Source: Verrucomicrobia bacterium UBA7008
GTDB lineage: Bacteria; Verrucomicrobiota; Kiritimatiellia; RFP12; UBA1067
Reading direction: 5' to 3'
Assembly: GCA_002449695.1 (NCBI GenBank)
Contig: DJXI01000065.1
Location: 1 to 15,392, forward strand
Length of the DNA stretch: 15,392 nucleotides
Part shown: piece by piece, positions 1 through 7,495 of the stretch
Layout: every line of letters starts with the position of its first letter
Position numbering within the stretch: the first letter of the stretch is position 1
Program-made: the position numbers and the translations under genes
The notes under the pieces: generated by a model
Told to the model about the DNA's origin: nothing
Database searches by the model: none
The model's input: only the letters and a program-made list of their open reading frames with translations

Positions 1-3
1 AAA

Positions 4-94
4 ACGGAAACACCACTGTAAACAAAGGGTGAAGTGGCGATTTTCATTTTGCGTTAAGTGAAAATCGGGTAGCGGAACGCGGAGGCGTTTCCGT
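4..94. repeat. nested inverted repeat at left window edge
   Basis: The outer arms ACGGAAAC (4-11) and GTTTCCGT (87-94) are exact reverse complements. Inside them CGATTTTCA (38-46) pairs with TGAAAATCG (59-67) around a 12-base loop. The right outer arm can also pair locally with CGGAACGC (73-80) with one bulge. No U-tract follows, so an ordinary intrinsic terminator is unlikely. It could be the tail of an upstream gene's 3' region or a small repeat element; the gene to the left is outside the window. Confidence 0.4.
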
Positions 95-184
95 GCGTGG
101 GTTAGAAATTGTGTGGTTTCAGACCGCCGTCATCCCGTGTTCAGCCCGAAGACTTCCCCACCGTGGCACATCCGCCGCGCCATC

Positions 185-325
185 TGACTGGGGGAAGCGG
201 CGTCCCGCCGCTTCAAAAAAGAGGAACTTTTTCGTTCTGTCTCAAAGCGGCGAGACGCCGCTTCCCCCAGTCATGTGTGGTTCATCCTTATCTCGGATTG
301 AGAGACGCCGCTTCTCCCAGTCATG
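185..325. repeat. cluster of three REP-like hairpin elements
   Basis: Copy 1 (185-214) reads TGACTGGGGG and then a 9-bp stem, 194-202 with 206-214, around the loop TCC. Copy 2 (245-273) is the same element inverted: an 8-bp stem, 245-252 with 256-263, loop AGA, then CCCCCAGTCA. Over their shared 29 bases the two differ at one loop base. Copy 3 (302-325) is a direct repeat of the right part of copy 2, 50 bp downstream, with one change and without the left stem arm. Head-to-head copies of a short GC-rich hairpin in intergenic DNA are the layout of REP/BIME elements. No ORF here is convincing. A further 7-bp hairpin lies at 325-344 (GGCCGAC / GTCGGCC). Confidence 0.7.
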
Positions 326-434
326 GCCGACACGGCGGTCGGCCCTCCCCCTAATGCCGGCTCAAAAACGCGCAGGCCGTCGCAACGCCTCGCCAGCGGA
401 GAAAAATTTGGGGAACCTCCAAGTGCGCGGCGGG

Positions 435-463
435 TGGACGGCGGACGCTGAACATGATATAAT
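435..463 (+). promoter_or_regulatory. sigma70-like promoter of the histidine kinase gene
   Basis: TGGACG (435-440, four of six matches to TTGACA) is separated by exactly 17 bases from a perfect TATAAT (458-463). The ATG starts at 470, where transcription should begin about 6-7 bases after the -10 box. No Shine-Dalgarno sequence lies between, which suggests a leaderless mRNA. Confidence 0.65.
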
Positions 464-469
464 TCCGTC

Positions 470-2608
470 ATGAACCACGTGACCGCTTTCATTCTCGCGC
501 TGGCCGTCGGCGCGCTGGTCCCGTCTCCCGGCGGGGCGGCCGCGGGCTTCACCCCGCTCACGCGCGACGAGGCCGCGGAGGGGCGCGCCGTCTGCGTGAC
601 GGGCGTGGTGACGTGCGTCGCGTACTGGCAGACGAACAGCTGCGTGATCGCATCGGTCGACGATCCCAACGGATTTTCGATCTACGTCACCGGCGAGCAT
701 CCGATCGAAAAGTCGACGCCTGTGCCGGACGGCCCCCTGACGGTCGGCGACATTCTGGAGGTGAAGGGCATCACGGTCCCGCTCTTCTTCGCGCCCGGCG
801 TGTATGCGCGCAGCTATGTCCGGCTCGGCCGGATGGCGCTGCCGCCCGCGCCGCGCCACACCCTCGCCGACTTCGCGCAGGGGCTGCTCGACAACCGCCG
901 CGCGCGGATGGGCGGCGTGGTGACCGATATCCGCCCCGGCGGACCGGATCAGGCGATGGTGAGCCTCGCCACGCCCGAAGGGACGGTCGACGTGCGCGTC
1001 CGGGCGCCGCTGGCGGATCTGGCCGGTCTGCCGGACGCCGAAGTGGACGTCGAGGGCGTCGCGATGAGCGTCTACAACCACCGCGCCGAATATCTCGGCA
1101 TGCGGATGGAGCTCGCCGGTCCGGACGGAATCTTCGTCACAAAGCCCGCCCCGGCCGATCCCTTCACGGCCCGGCAGGTGCCGCTCGATTCGATTCTGTC
1201 CTGGACGCCGCACGGACACGACGGGCACCGCCGGCTGGTCAGCGGCACGGTCACGGCGGCCCGCGCGGACGGCACCTTCTATCTCCAGTCCGGCCGGCGC
1301 GCGGTCCGCGCGACGGTCCGCCTGGGCGAGCGGCCGCCCCCGGCGGGAACGGCCGTGGACGCCGTGGGATTCCCCGAAACGGTGCGCGGCGTCGGGCAGC
1401 TCGTCGGCGTCGTCTGGCGGGCGTCGGCGCGTGCGCCGGAACGGATCGAGCCGACCGTGCTGACGTCGGTCAACGTCACGAATCTGGCGTACAAGGCCGA
1501 CATCACGTTCGACGACTACGACTGCCAGCTCGTCTCGCTCGCGGGCCGGCTGTACCGGATCGAACGGCAGGATGGCGCGTTCGACCTGTTTCTGGAGATC
1601 GCGGACATAAGCGTCGGAGTTTCTGTGCCCGGCGATGTTCCCGGCTGGATCGAGCACGAGCTGGAGTTCCGTCCGATGGTGTCCGTCACGGGAATCGCCC
1701 GGCTGGACACGTCCGGCGATTCGCCCGCCCGGCGGCTGGTGAACGGCCGCCGGCCGGGCCTTTCGTCCGTGTCGGTCGAGGCGCTGGGCCCGGACGCGCT
1801 GCGTCTTGTCCCGGACGCGCAATGGCGCGAAAGGCACCGCGTCCGCTACGTCCAGCATGCGCTCTACCTTGTCGCGGCGCTTCTGCTCGCGCTGATCGGC
1901 GTGGGCGCTTGGGCGCTGTGGAGGGCGAGGGCGCGCGAGCGCGACTCGCGGCTTCTCGCGGACGAGCGCAAGCGCATGGCGGGCGATCTGCACGACACGA
2001 TCGAGCAGCATCTCGCCGGCGCGAAGATTCTCCTGTCCACCGCTGCCGACAAGCTGGGCAGGGACGAACCGGCCGCGGAACGCGCGGTAAAGATGGCGGG
2101 CGAGGTGCTGGCCGAGGCGAAGCGGCAGATTCGCGACGTCATCCTGAACCTCCGCAGCGACCGCCTCCTGAAGGAGTCGACCGAGGCGCTCGTCGCGCAG
2201 ATCGCGGGCGAGCTCAACGCGCGCGGAATCGTGAAGGTCCGCGTGCGCCTGCGCGGGATTCCGCCGACGCTGTCGGCGGGCGAGAAGGCCGACCTCGTGG
2301 CCATCGTGCAGCAGGCCGTCACGAACGCAGTCAACCACGGCAGGGCGAAGAACGTCGCGATCGTGAGCGATCCGGCGGAACGGACGGGGACTTTGGCAGC
2401 CCCGGATCCCTCCGGCGGAAAGGCCGGATTCGTGCTGCGGATCCTCAACGACGGCGCGCCGTTCGACGCGGGGAAGGCGCTGGGCCCCGAGTCGGGGCAT
2501 TTCGGCCTCGCGAACATGCGCGAGCGCGCGAAGCGCAGCGGGATGTCGATTGACTGGTGCCGGGAGGGCCGGTGGATGTGCGTGAAAGTTGAAAAGTTGG
2601 AAAGTTGA
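470..2608 (+). CDS. membrane sensor histidine kinase (HisKA_3/NarX-DegS type) with tandem OB-like sensor domain
   Basis: This 712-residue kinase should autophosphorylate on histidine and pass the phosphate to the response regulator encoded next to it. Residues 1-25 form a signal peptide. About 430 residues of predicted periplasmic domain follow, made of what look like four OB-fold-like units (roughly 36-120, 130-220, 250-330, 350-430), each with a 'VxGxV' first strand. One membrane helix lies at about 464-485. The dimerisation/phosphoacceptor helix carries GDLHDTIEQHL with His508. The ATPase domain shows the N-box (QQAVTNAVNHG, 614-624), an NDG motif and GHFGLANM (676-683). HAMP and PAS domains are not evident. 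The start at 470 gives the signal peptide directly. The last few codons and the stop lie in an octamer repeat. The ligand cannot be told from sequence; a glycan or other envelope signal is only a guess. Confidence 0.9.
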   Translation: MNHVTAFILALAVGALVPSPGGAAAGFTPLTRDEAAEGRAVCVTGVVTCVAYWQTNSCVIASVDDPNGFSIYVTGEHPIEKSTPVPDGPLTVGDILEVKGITVPLFFAPGVYARSYVRLGRMALPPAPRHTLADFAQGLLDNRRARMGGVVTDIRPGGPDQAMVSLATPEGTVDVRVRAPLADLAGLPDAEVDVEGVAMSVYNHRAEYLGMRMELAGPDGIFVTKPAPADPFTARQVPLDSILSWTPHGHDGHRRLVSGTVTAARADGTFYLQSGRRAVRATVRLGERPPPAGTAVDAVGFPETVRGVGQLVGVVWRASARAPERIEPTVLTSVNVTNLAYKADITFDDYDCQLVSLAGRLYRIERQDGAFDLFLEIADISVGVSVPGDVPGWIEHELEFRPMVSVTGIARLDTSGDSPARRLVNGRRPGLSSVSVEALGPDALRLVPDAQWRERHRVRYVQHALYLVAALLLALIGVGAWALWRARARERDSRLLADERKRMAGDLHDTIEQHLAGAKILLSTAADKLGRDEPAAERAVKMAGEVLAEAKRQIRDVILNLRSDRLLKESTEALVAQIAGELNARGIVKVRVRLRGIPPTLSAGEKADLVAIVQQAVTNAVNHGRAKNVAIVSDPAERTGTLAAPDPSGGKAGFVLRILNDGAPFDAGKALGPESGHFGLANMRERAKRSGMSIDWCREGRWMCVKVEKLES

Positions 2609-2635
2609 AAAGGTGAAACGTTCAAAAGTTGAGGG
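2588..2635 (+). repeat. imperfect octamer tandem repeat (GTTGAAAA)n across the kinase-regulator junction
   Basis: Six 8-bp units run in register: GTTGAAAA, GTTGGAAA, GTTGAAAA, GGTGAAAC, GTTCAAAA, GTTGAGGG. The kinase stop codon TGA (2606-2608) is part of the third unit, and the last unit runs into the regulator's ribosome binding site. The array therefore encodes the kinase's last residues (VEKLES) and fills most of the 36-base gap to the next gene. Confidence 0.85.
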
Positions 2636-2638
2636 GGT
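2631..2638 (+). promoter_or_regulatory. ribosome binding site of the response regulator, embedded in the octamer array
   Basis: GAGGGGGT lies 6-7 bases before the ATG at 2645. Its first five bases belong to the last octamer unit. It supports 2645 as the start rather than an out-of-frame ATG at 2629. Confidence 0.6.
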
Positions 2639-2644
2639 CAGACG

Positions 2645-3262
2645 ATGATAAGGGTTGCGGTTATCGACGACCATGCGGTCGTGCGGATGGGGCTCAAGTA
2701 CGCCATTTCGCTGGAGCGCGACATGGCGTTCGCGGGCGAGCTGACGGACGGCGAGGGCGCGGCGGCGTTTCTCGTCACGGAAAAGCCGGACGTCATCCTG
2801 CTGGACATCCGCATGCCGAAGGTGGACGGCCTCGCCGCGCTCGCGTCGATGCTCGCCGTCAAGCCGTCCGTGAAAGTCATTATGCTGACGACGAGCGAGG
2901 CCGACGACGACATCTACCGGGCGATCAAGCTCGGCGCGAAGGGCTATGTCGTCAAGGACCGCGATTCCGACAGCATCCTCCGGGCGATCCGCCAGGTCGC
3001 CGCCGGCGGGAAGTGCTTCCCCGACGAGGTGATGAAGCTCTTTCACGAGCGGGCGATGAAGCCCGACCTCACGGCGCGCGAGCGCGAGGTGCTGGAGGTG
3101 ATGGCGAAGGGGCTTTCGAACCAGGAGATCGGCGAGGTGCTGTCGATTTCGCCGGAATCCGTGAAGATTCATCTGAAGCACATCTTCGAGAAGCTCGGCG
3201 TCACCAAGCGCGTCGAATGCGCGCTCGTCGCGCAGCGCCGCGGCTTCCTCAAGGACGCGTGA
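2645..3262 (+). CDS. response regulator, NarL/FixJ (LuxR-HTH) family
   Basis: A 205-residue two-domain transcription factor, full length for its family. The receiver domain (about 1-120) has the acidic pair Asp8/Asp9, the phosphoacceptor Asp54 in LLDIRMPKVDG, a threonine after the fourth strand (Thr82) and Lys104 in GYVVKD. A LuxR-type helix-turn-helix follows (about 141-200), with LTAREREVLEVMAKGLSNQEIGEVL and SPESVKIHLKHIFEKLGV. It lies 36 bases behind the histidine kinase on the same strand and is the obvious partner. Its DNA targets are unknown; the surface-protein gene 82 bases downstream is a candidate by position only. No good terminator separates the two: a short CCCG-TT-CGGG stem at 3271-3280 lacks a T-run. 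Confidence 0.93.
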   Translation: MIRVAVIDDHAVVRMGLKYAISLERDMAFAGELTDGEGAAAFLVTEKPDVILLDIRMPKVDGLAALASMLAVKPSVKVIMLTTSEADDDIYRAIKLGAKGYVVKDRDSDSILRAIRQVAAGGKCFPDEVMKLFHERAMKPDLTAREREVLEVMAKGLSNQEIGEVLSISPESVKIHLKHIFEKLGVTKRVECALVAQRRGFLKDA

Positions 3263-3329
3263 GGAAATAACCCGTTCGGGGAATGCGGAGACGGAAGAAA
3301 AAATGTACAATATAGGCAAACAAACACCA

Positions 3330-3336
3330 AAGAAGG
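3330..3336 (+). promoter_or_regulatory. ribosome binding site selecting the start at 3345
   Basis: The purine run AAGAAGG ends 8 bases before ATG 3345, after which a textbook signal peptide begins. An upstream in-frame ATG at 3303 would add 14 polar residues ahead of that signal peptide. It also sits on a possible -10 box, TACAAT (3306-3311). I found no convincing -35 for that box, so the promoter itself is left unannotated. Confidence 0.6.
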
Positions 3337-3344
3337 GCTATGTC

Positions 3345-5822
3345 ATGAAAGCTAACGTACACTTGATGATGCTTGCGGCTGTTGTGTCCTCGGCTGTGAT
3401 GGCCGACACGTTTACGTGGGTCGGCAACGGCGCGGACAACTATTGGGGAACGGCCGCCAACTGGAGCAAGTCGTCAGGGGACTCCGAACGGACGCAACCC
3501 GACAACGCCGACTTTGCCGTGTTTTCGCAGAGCGAAGACCTGACGGTCCTCCTTTACCAAGGTGCCAACGTCCAGGGAGTCCGGCTGGAGCAGGGCGCGG
3601 GGAGCGTTACCCTTACACTTGGCGACGGATGGTACAACGGCAGGCAGCTTTTGGTGCGCCGCACGACGGCGAGCGGAACTTGGACGCCGGGAATAACCAA
3701 TTTTGTCAATCTTTCCTCGAATCCCTTTACAATCAAGAGTGGACTCAATGCTTCGCTCAACATTCTCTTCAGCAATGCCTGGGGTGACTTCTACATGATG
3801 CCGGGTGTCGTCTTCGACTGCCACGTCACGGCAGCCATGGACAGCCGCGGATGGCTTCTGCCGCAAGCGGCACTGCGCACCGACAATGGCGAAATGAACC
3901 GGACTGTCTTCAAGCGCACGGCTACTTTCTACAACACGCTCCACGTCGGCGAGAACCATGAGATCAGAGTTTCCGGGGATGCTGCCACCTTGGCCGTGGA
4001 ATATGGGAATGGCAACAATGTGGTTATTGAGGAGAGCGTAATCGATCTGAAAGGCCGTCTTGTCGTGGACGGTTCGGGTGCATCTGTCATCTGCTCCAAC
4101 TTGAATGTCGCTGCGACCGGCTCCATCGGCGGCTCGGGCACGATCTACGGTGCCGTCAGCGCGACAACCGGAGCGAAGCTTCTTTTCGATGCGGAGAACG
4201 TCCTGACCTTTACGGCAGAGGCGGACTTGAGCGGGTTCACCGTCGATGCGACAGGTCTCGACGCCGAACAGGAATATCTTGTTGCAAAGGGGACGACTTC
4301 GCTTCCCGGCGTTTCCGCCGCCCAGGCGGCATTTGGGTGGATGACCAAGGCGAACGAGGACGGCGTTTATCTTGTCAACAGCATGAAGGTTGTCGGCGGA
4401 AACATCACCCTTGGCGACGATACCGACTGGACTGACGAGGTCGTGGCTGTCGTTGACAATGTGACGATCGACCTGAACGGACACGATCTCTATATCGCAG
4501 GCATTACTCTCGGCGAAGGTGTCGCGTTCGTCAACAGCGGCGCGAACGCCCGAGTGTACATCGGCATCAACGGCGCGGACAAGACCTGGGCGCTCGATAC
4601 CGCATTCCCCGCCAATGTCATGCCTGTGTTCTGCGGTCCGGCGATCGACATCCCCGGCACCTATGTCCCTGCCGGCGGCATCGGCTTCAAGGACACGACC
4701 GGAACGGCGGCGCAGTCGGTCAGCTACGAATCGTGCGCCAACGGTTTTGCGTTTCTGGGGAACGCCAACATAACCGAGCCCTTTAAGAGCTGGCAAAACG
4801 GCACGTTCGAGATTGCCGTACATGGGGAGGGCAATGTGTTCACGTTTTACGCTGACAATAGCTGGTCGAAGGACGGATCGTTTGCAGGGAAGCCTCTTTC
4901 CGGTGACGGTACGCTCAAGCTTGCCTCGACTGACGGCATCCGAACGGCGTATTTGGTGGGACGCGACACAATTGACAATTCCGGATTCACCGGTACGCTT
5001 GTTCTCGCGTGGGGCTCGAACTTTGGCCAGGAAATTGAGTTCTCGGACCCCAAAACGCAGGCGAACAAGCATTTCCCAAATGCGACAGTCGTGCTTTGCG
5101 GAAAAGACAGCGGGGCGGAATCCAAATTCCTGCTTTCGTCAGGCAATGGTTCAAGCGCGGCGAATTTCTGCTTCGATTCGCTCGAAACTGATGGCGACAA
5201 TGCGTCCAAAGTCGTGCTTTCGACCTCTTGCGCTTCGTCTGGCGGAACATACCTTAGGATCGGAACAAACGGCGGAGGTGAGGGTGTTTTCGCAGGTACG
5301 TTCACGAACTACAACGGTGAGGCTGCCAGACCCTACAGCATAGTCAAGAAGGGCTCGGGTACGTGGACCTTGACCGGAACTGTCGCCAATGGCGGGGCGT
5401 TTAGCGTCGAATCCGGTTGCGTCGAGTTCAGGAACGGACTTGCCAACGTGACGGGCCTCACCGTCGCGAGCGGAGCGTCCGTTCTTTTCGCCGGCGATAT
5501 GGGCGCTAATCCCATCAGTCTCGCATCGGGCTCTACCCTCAAGCTCGATGCCTCGAACGAAGGTGACAACGTTCCGGTCGTCAACGGCAACCTTGACCTG
5601 ACGGGCGTCAATGTCTACGTTTCGCAGGGATCGTATGCGCCCAGCAAGACCACGCCGCGCGAACTTCTCCGTGTGACCGGCACGCTGACTGGATTTGACC
5701 GCGACGCGATCGATTCGGACATCGATGCGCCCGCCTGGGCGTTCCGGCTCCTGACCAATGAAGATGGCTCCAAATCACTTGTTCACGGAAGAAAGCCCGG
5801 TTTCGCCGTCTTCTTCCGCTGA
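3345..5822 (+). CDS. secreted beta-strand-rich surface protein (autotransporter-associated repeat type)
   Basis: An 825-residue exported protein. Residues 1-20 are a signal peptide ending AVMA before DTFTWVG. The mature protein begins with the 'WVGNGADNYWGTAANW' module seen at the start of many surface proteins in the Kiritimatiellota/Verrucomicrobia group. The rest is low in charge and rich in Gly, Ser, Thr, Asn and Val, as in beta-helix or passenger-like folds. A strand unit of the autotransporter-associated kind (GSGTWTLTGTVANGG) lies near residue 670. There is no barrel translocator domain, LPXTG motif or PEP-CTERM tail. It ends in a short hydrophobic stretch, GFAVFFR. Its GC content is visibly lower than its neighbours' (about 53% in one 60-base line against about 73% in a line of guaB), and codon use differs. 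A strong terminator follows. The role is probably adhesion or envelope structure; no catalytic motif was seen. Confidence 0.75.
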   Translation: MKANVHLMMLAAVVSSAVMADTFTWVGNGADNYWGTAANWSKSSGDSERTQPDNADFAVFSQSEDLTVLLYQGANVQGVRLEQGAGSVTLTLGDGWYNGRQLLVRRTTASGTWTPGITNFVNLSSNPFTIKSGLNASLNILFSNAWGDFYMMPGVVFDCHVTAAMDSRGWLLPQAALRTDNGEMNRTVFKRTATFYNTLHVGENHEIRVSGDAATLAVEYGNGNNVVIEESVIDLKGRLVVDGSGASVICSNLNVAATGSIGGSGTIYGAVSATTGAKLLFDAENVLTFTAEADLSGFTVDATGLDAEQEYLVAKGTTSLPGVSAAQAAFGWMTKANEDGVYLVNSMKVVGGNITLGDDTDWTDEVVAVVDNVTIDLNGHDLYIAGITLGEGVAFVNSGANARVYIGINGADKTWALDTAFPANVMPVFCGPAIDIPGTYVPAGGIGFKDTTGTAAQSVSYESCANGFAFLGNANITEPFKSWQNGTFEIAVHGEGNVFTFYADNSWSKDGSFAGKPLSGDGTLKLASTDGIRTAYLVGRDTIDNSGFTGTLVLAWGSNFGQEIEFSDPKTQANKHFPNATVVLCGKDSGAESKFLLSSGNGSSAANFCFDSLETDGDNASKVVLSTSCASSGGTYLRIGTNGGGEGVFAGTFTNYNGEAARPYSIVKKGSGTWTLTGTVANGGAFSVESGCVEFRNGLANVTGLTVASGASVLFAGDMGANPISLASGSTLKLDASNEGDNVPVVNGNLDLTGVNVYVSQGSYAPSKTTPRELLRVTGTLTGFDRDAIDSDIDAPAWAFRLLTNEDGSKSLVHGRKPGFAVFFR

Positions 5823-5846
5823 TGCGGGGCGGCTTTTCGCGACGGC

Positions 5847-5865
5847 CCGGCGCTTCGTGCGCCGG
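5847..5865 (+). other. hairpin overlapping the terminator stem
   Basis: CCGGCGC (5847-5853) pairs with GCGCCGG (5859-5865) around TTCGT. Its right arm shares CGG (5863-5865) with the foot of the terminator, so the two stems compete there. This may be simple overlap rather than attenuation. Confidence 0.4.
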
Positions 5866-5901
5866 AGGGCTTCGGACGGTGCGTCCGGAGCCTTCCGTTT
5901 T
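5863..5901 (+). terminator. rho-independent terminator after the surface-protein gene
   Basis: A 16-bp stem, 5863-5878 with 5882-5897, closes on a 3-base loop GTG with two G-T pairs and no mismatches. TTTT (5898-5901) follows at once. It lies 40 bases after the surface-protein stop and before the guaB promoter, so it separates two transcription units. Confidence 0.85.
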
Positions 5902-5924
5902 GATGAATTTCCGACGGCCGGCAG

Positions 5925-5953
5925 TTGGCGGCGAGCGTTTTTTTTGGTATAAT
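5925..5953 (+). promoter_or_regulatory. sigma70-like promoter of the guaB-led operon
   Basis: TTGGCG (5925-5930) and a perfect TATAAT (5948-5953) are separated by 17 bases. TGG just before the -10 makes it an extended -10, and the spacer contains a run of eight T. Transcription should begin near 5960, giving a leader of about 37 bases with a GGAG ribosome binding site (5986-5989). The leader is too short for a riboswitch. Confidence 0.75.
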
Positions 5954-5996
5954 GCGCGGGTAAAGGACGCGTTGCGCCCTTGAACGGAGTATAGCT

Positions 5997-7493
5997 ATGA
6001 ACAAGTACATGGATGCATTCATGAAGACCTTCCCGTACGAAGGCCTGACCTACGATGACGTGACGCTCGTCACGCAGTACGCGGACTTTCTGCCCGACGA
6101 CACCTCGCTCGAGACGAAACTGACGAGCCGCACGCAGATGAAGATCCCGTTCATGTCGGCGGCGATGGACACCGTGACCGAAAGCGCGATGGCGATCGCG
6201 ATGGCGCTCGCCGGCGGCATCGGCTGCATCCACAAGAACCTCGAGGAGGACGACCAGGCCGCGCAGGTCGCGAAGGTGAAGAACTACCTGAACGGCCTCA
6301 TCGCCACGCCGATCTGCTTCCACGAGAACGACGACATCAGCTTCCTGCGCGCCGAGAAGAAGCGCATGGGGCTGAAGTTCAACGGCTTCCCCGTGCTGGA
6401 CGACCAGGAGCGGCTCGTCGGCATGATCACGAGCTCCGACATGCGCTTTGCGCCGATGGACGCGATGAAGCTGCGCGACGTGATGCAAAAAGCGCCGATC
6501 ACCGCCGCGCCGAACACGACGCTCAAGAAGGCGTACGATCTGATGCGCGCGGCGAAGGTCGGCAAGCTGCCGCTCGTCGACCGCCAGGGCCGCGTCGTCG
6601 GCCTCTACAGCTTCACCGACGTGCAGCGTCTCGTCGAGAACCGCAACCCGTCCTACAACTGCGACGACAAGTTCCGCCTGCGCGTCGCGGCGTCGGTCTC
6701 GGGCGGCAAGGGCGACCTCTCGCGCATGGAGAAGCTCGCGGCGGCGGGTGTCGACGCGGTTGTCGTCGACTCGGCGCACGGCCACTCGAAGGGCATCATG
6801 GACATGACGAAGTACATCGTCAGGCACTATCCGAAGGTGGACGTGATCGCGGGCAACATCGCCACGGGCGAGGCGGCGGTGGCGCTCGCCAAGTGCGGCG
6901 CGCACGCGGTCAAGGTCGGCATCGGGCCGGGCTCGATCTGCACGACGCGCGTCGTCTGCGGCGTCGGCATCCCGCAGCTGACGGCCGTGTACAGCGCGGC
7001 GAAGGCGCTCCGGGGCACGGGCGTGGCGGTGATCGCCGACGGCGGCATCAAGCTGTCGGGCGACGTCCCCAAGGCGCTCGCGGCGGGCGCGGACTCGGTG
7101 ATGCTCGGCAGCGTGCTCGCGGGCACGGAGGAGAGCCCGGGCGAGAAGATCTACTCGAACGGGCGGCAGTACGTCGTCTACCGCGGCATGGGCTCGATGG
7201 CGGCGCTGAAGAACGGCAAGGGTTCGCGCGCGCGCTACTTCCAGGACAACGAGGCGGAGGACGATCTCGTGCCGCAGGGTATCGAGGGCATGGTGCCGTA
7301 CTCGGGCCGCGTCCACAGCATCATGACGCAGTTCTGCGGCGGGCTGCGCGCGTCGCTCGGCTACTGCGGCACGAAGACGATCGCCGAGCTCCAGGAGCGG
7401 GGCCGGTTCTACCGCGTGACGGCGGCGGGCCAGCGCGAGGCGCGCCCGCACGACATCACGATCACGAAGGAAGCGCCGAACTACAGGGCGTGA
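5997..7493 (+). CDS. guaB: inosine-5'-monophosphate dehydrogenase
   Basis: It oxidises IMP to XMP with NAD+, the committed step of guanine nucleotide synthesis, in the cytoplasm. The 498 residues match the normal bacterial length. The TIM-barrel halves flank a CBS pair (about 95-215), with [19 protein letters not shown] and [19 protein letters not shown] as the typical strands. Catalytic Cys315 sits in the loop [11 protein letters not shown]. The IMP phosphate-binding motifs are ADGGIK (347-352) and MLGS (369-372), followed by YRGMGS (395-400). The mobile flap is represented by RYFQ and EGMVPYSG. All key residues are present, so it should be active. It is the first gene of the operon, starts 44 bases after the TATAAT box, and ends 2 bases before the next gene. 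Confidence 0.97.
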   Translation: MNKYMDAFMKTFPYEGLTYDDVTLVTQYADFLPDDTSLETKLTSRTQMKIPFMSAAMDTVTESAMAIAMALAGGIGCIHKNLEEDDQAAQVAKVKNYLNGLIATPICFHENDDISFLRAEKKRMGLKFNGFPVLDDQERLVGMITSSDMRFAPMDAMKLRDVMQKAPITAAPNTTLKKAYDLMRAAKVGKLPLVDRQGRVVGLYSFTDVQRLVENRNPSYNCDDKFRLRVAASVSGGKGDLSRMEKLAAAGVDAVVVDSAHGHSKGIMDMTKYIVRHYPKVDVIAGNIATGEAAVALAKCGAHAVKVGIGPGSICTTRVVCGVGIPQLTAVYSAAKALRGTGVAVIADGGIKLSGDVPKALAAGADSVMLGSVLAGTEESPGEKIYSNGRQYVVYRGMGSMAALKNGKGSRARYFQDNEAEDDLVPQGIEGMVPYSGRVHSIMTQFCGGLRASLGYCGTKTIAELQERGRFYRVTAAGQREARPHDITITKEAPNYRA

Positions 7494-7495
7494 CC

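Noticed and set aside
93..473. 126-codon + strand open frame before the kinase
   Set aside because: It runs through the REP-like hairpins, overlaps the kinase promoter and start, and shows no coding character.
3271..3280. Terminator between the regulator and the surface-protein gene
   Set aside because: The CCCG-TT-CGGG stem is only 4 bp and no T-run follows.
3306..3311. TACAAT as -10 box of the surface-protein gene
   Set aside because: Position fits the start at 3345, but no -35-like hexamer lies 16-18 bases upstream; left as a possibility only.
362..3319. 985-codon antisense open frame covering the two-component genes
   Set aside because: GC-rich shadow: its product is dominated by Arg, Ala, His and Asp with no domains, and the opposite strand has unmistakable kinase and regulator motifs.
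3474..5072. 532-codon antisense open frame inside the surface-protein gene
   Set aside because: No recognisable motifs or good start signal; the + strand has a signal peptide and a known surface-protein module.
5954..5996. Purine riboswitch ahead of guaB
   Set aside because: The predicted leader is about 37 bases, too short for a purine aptamer, and shows no matching stems.
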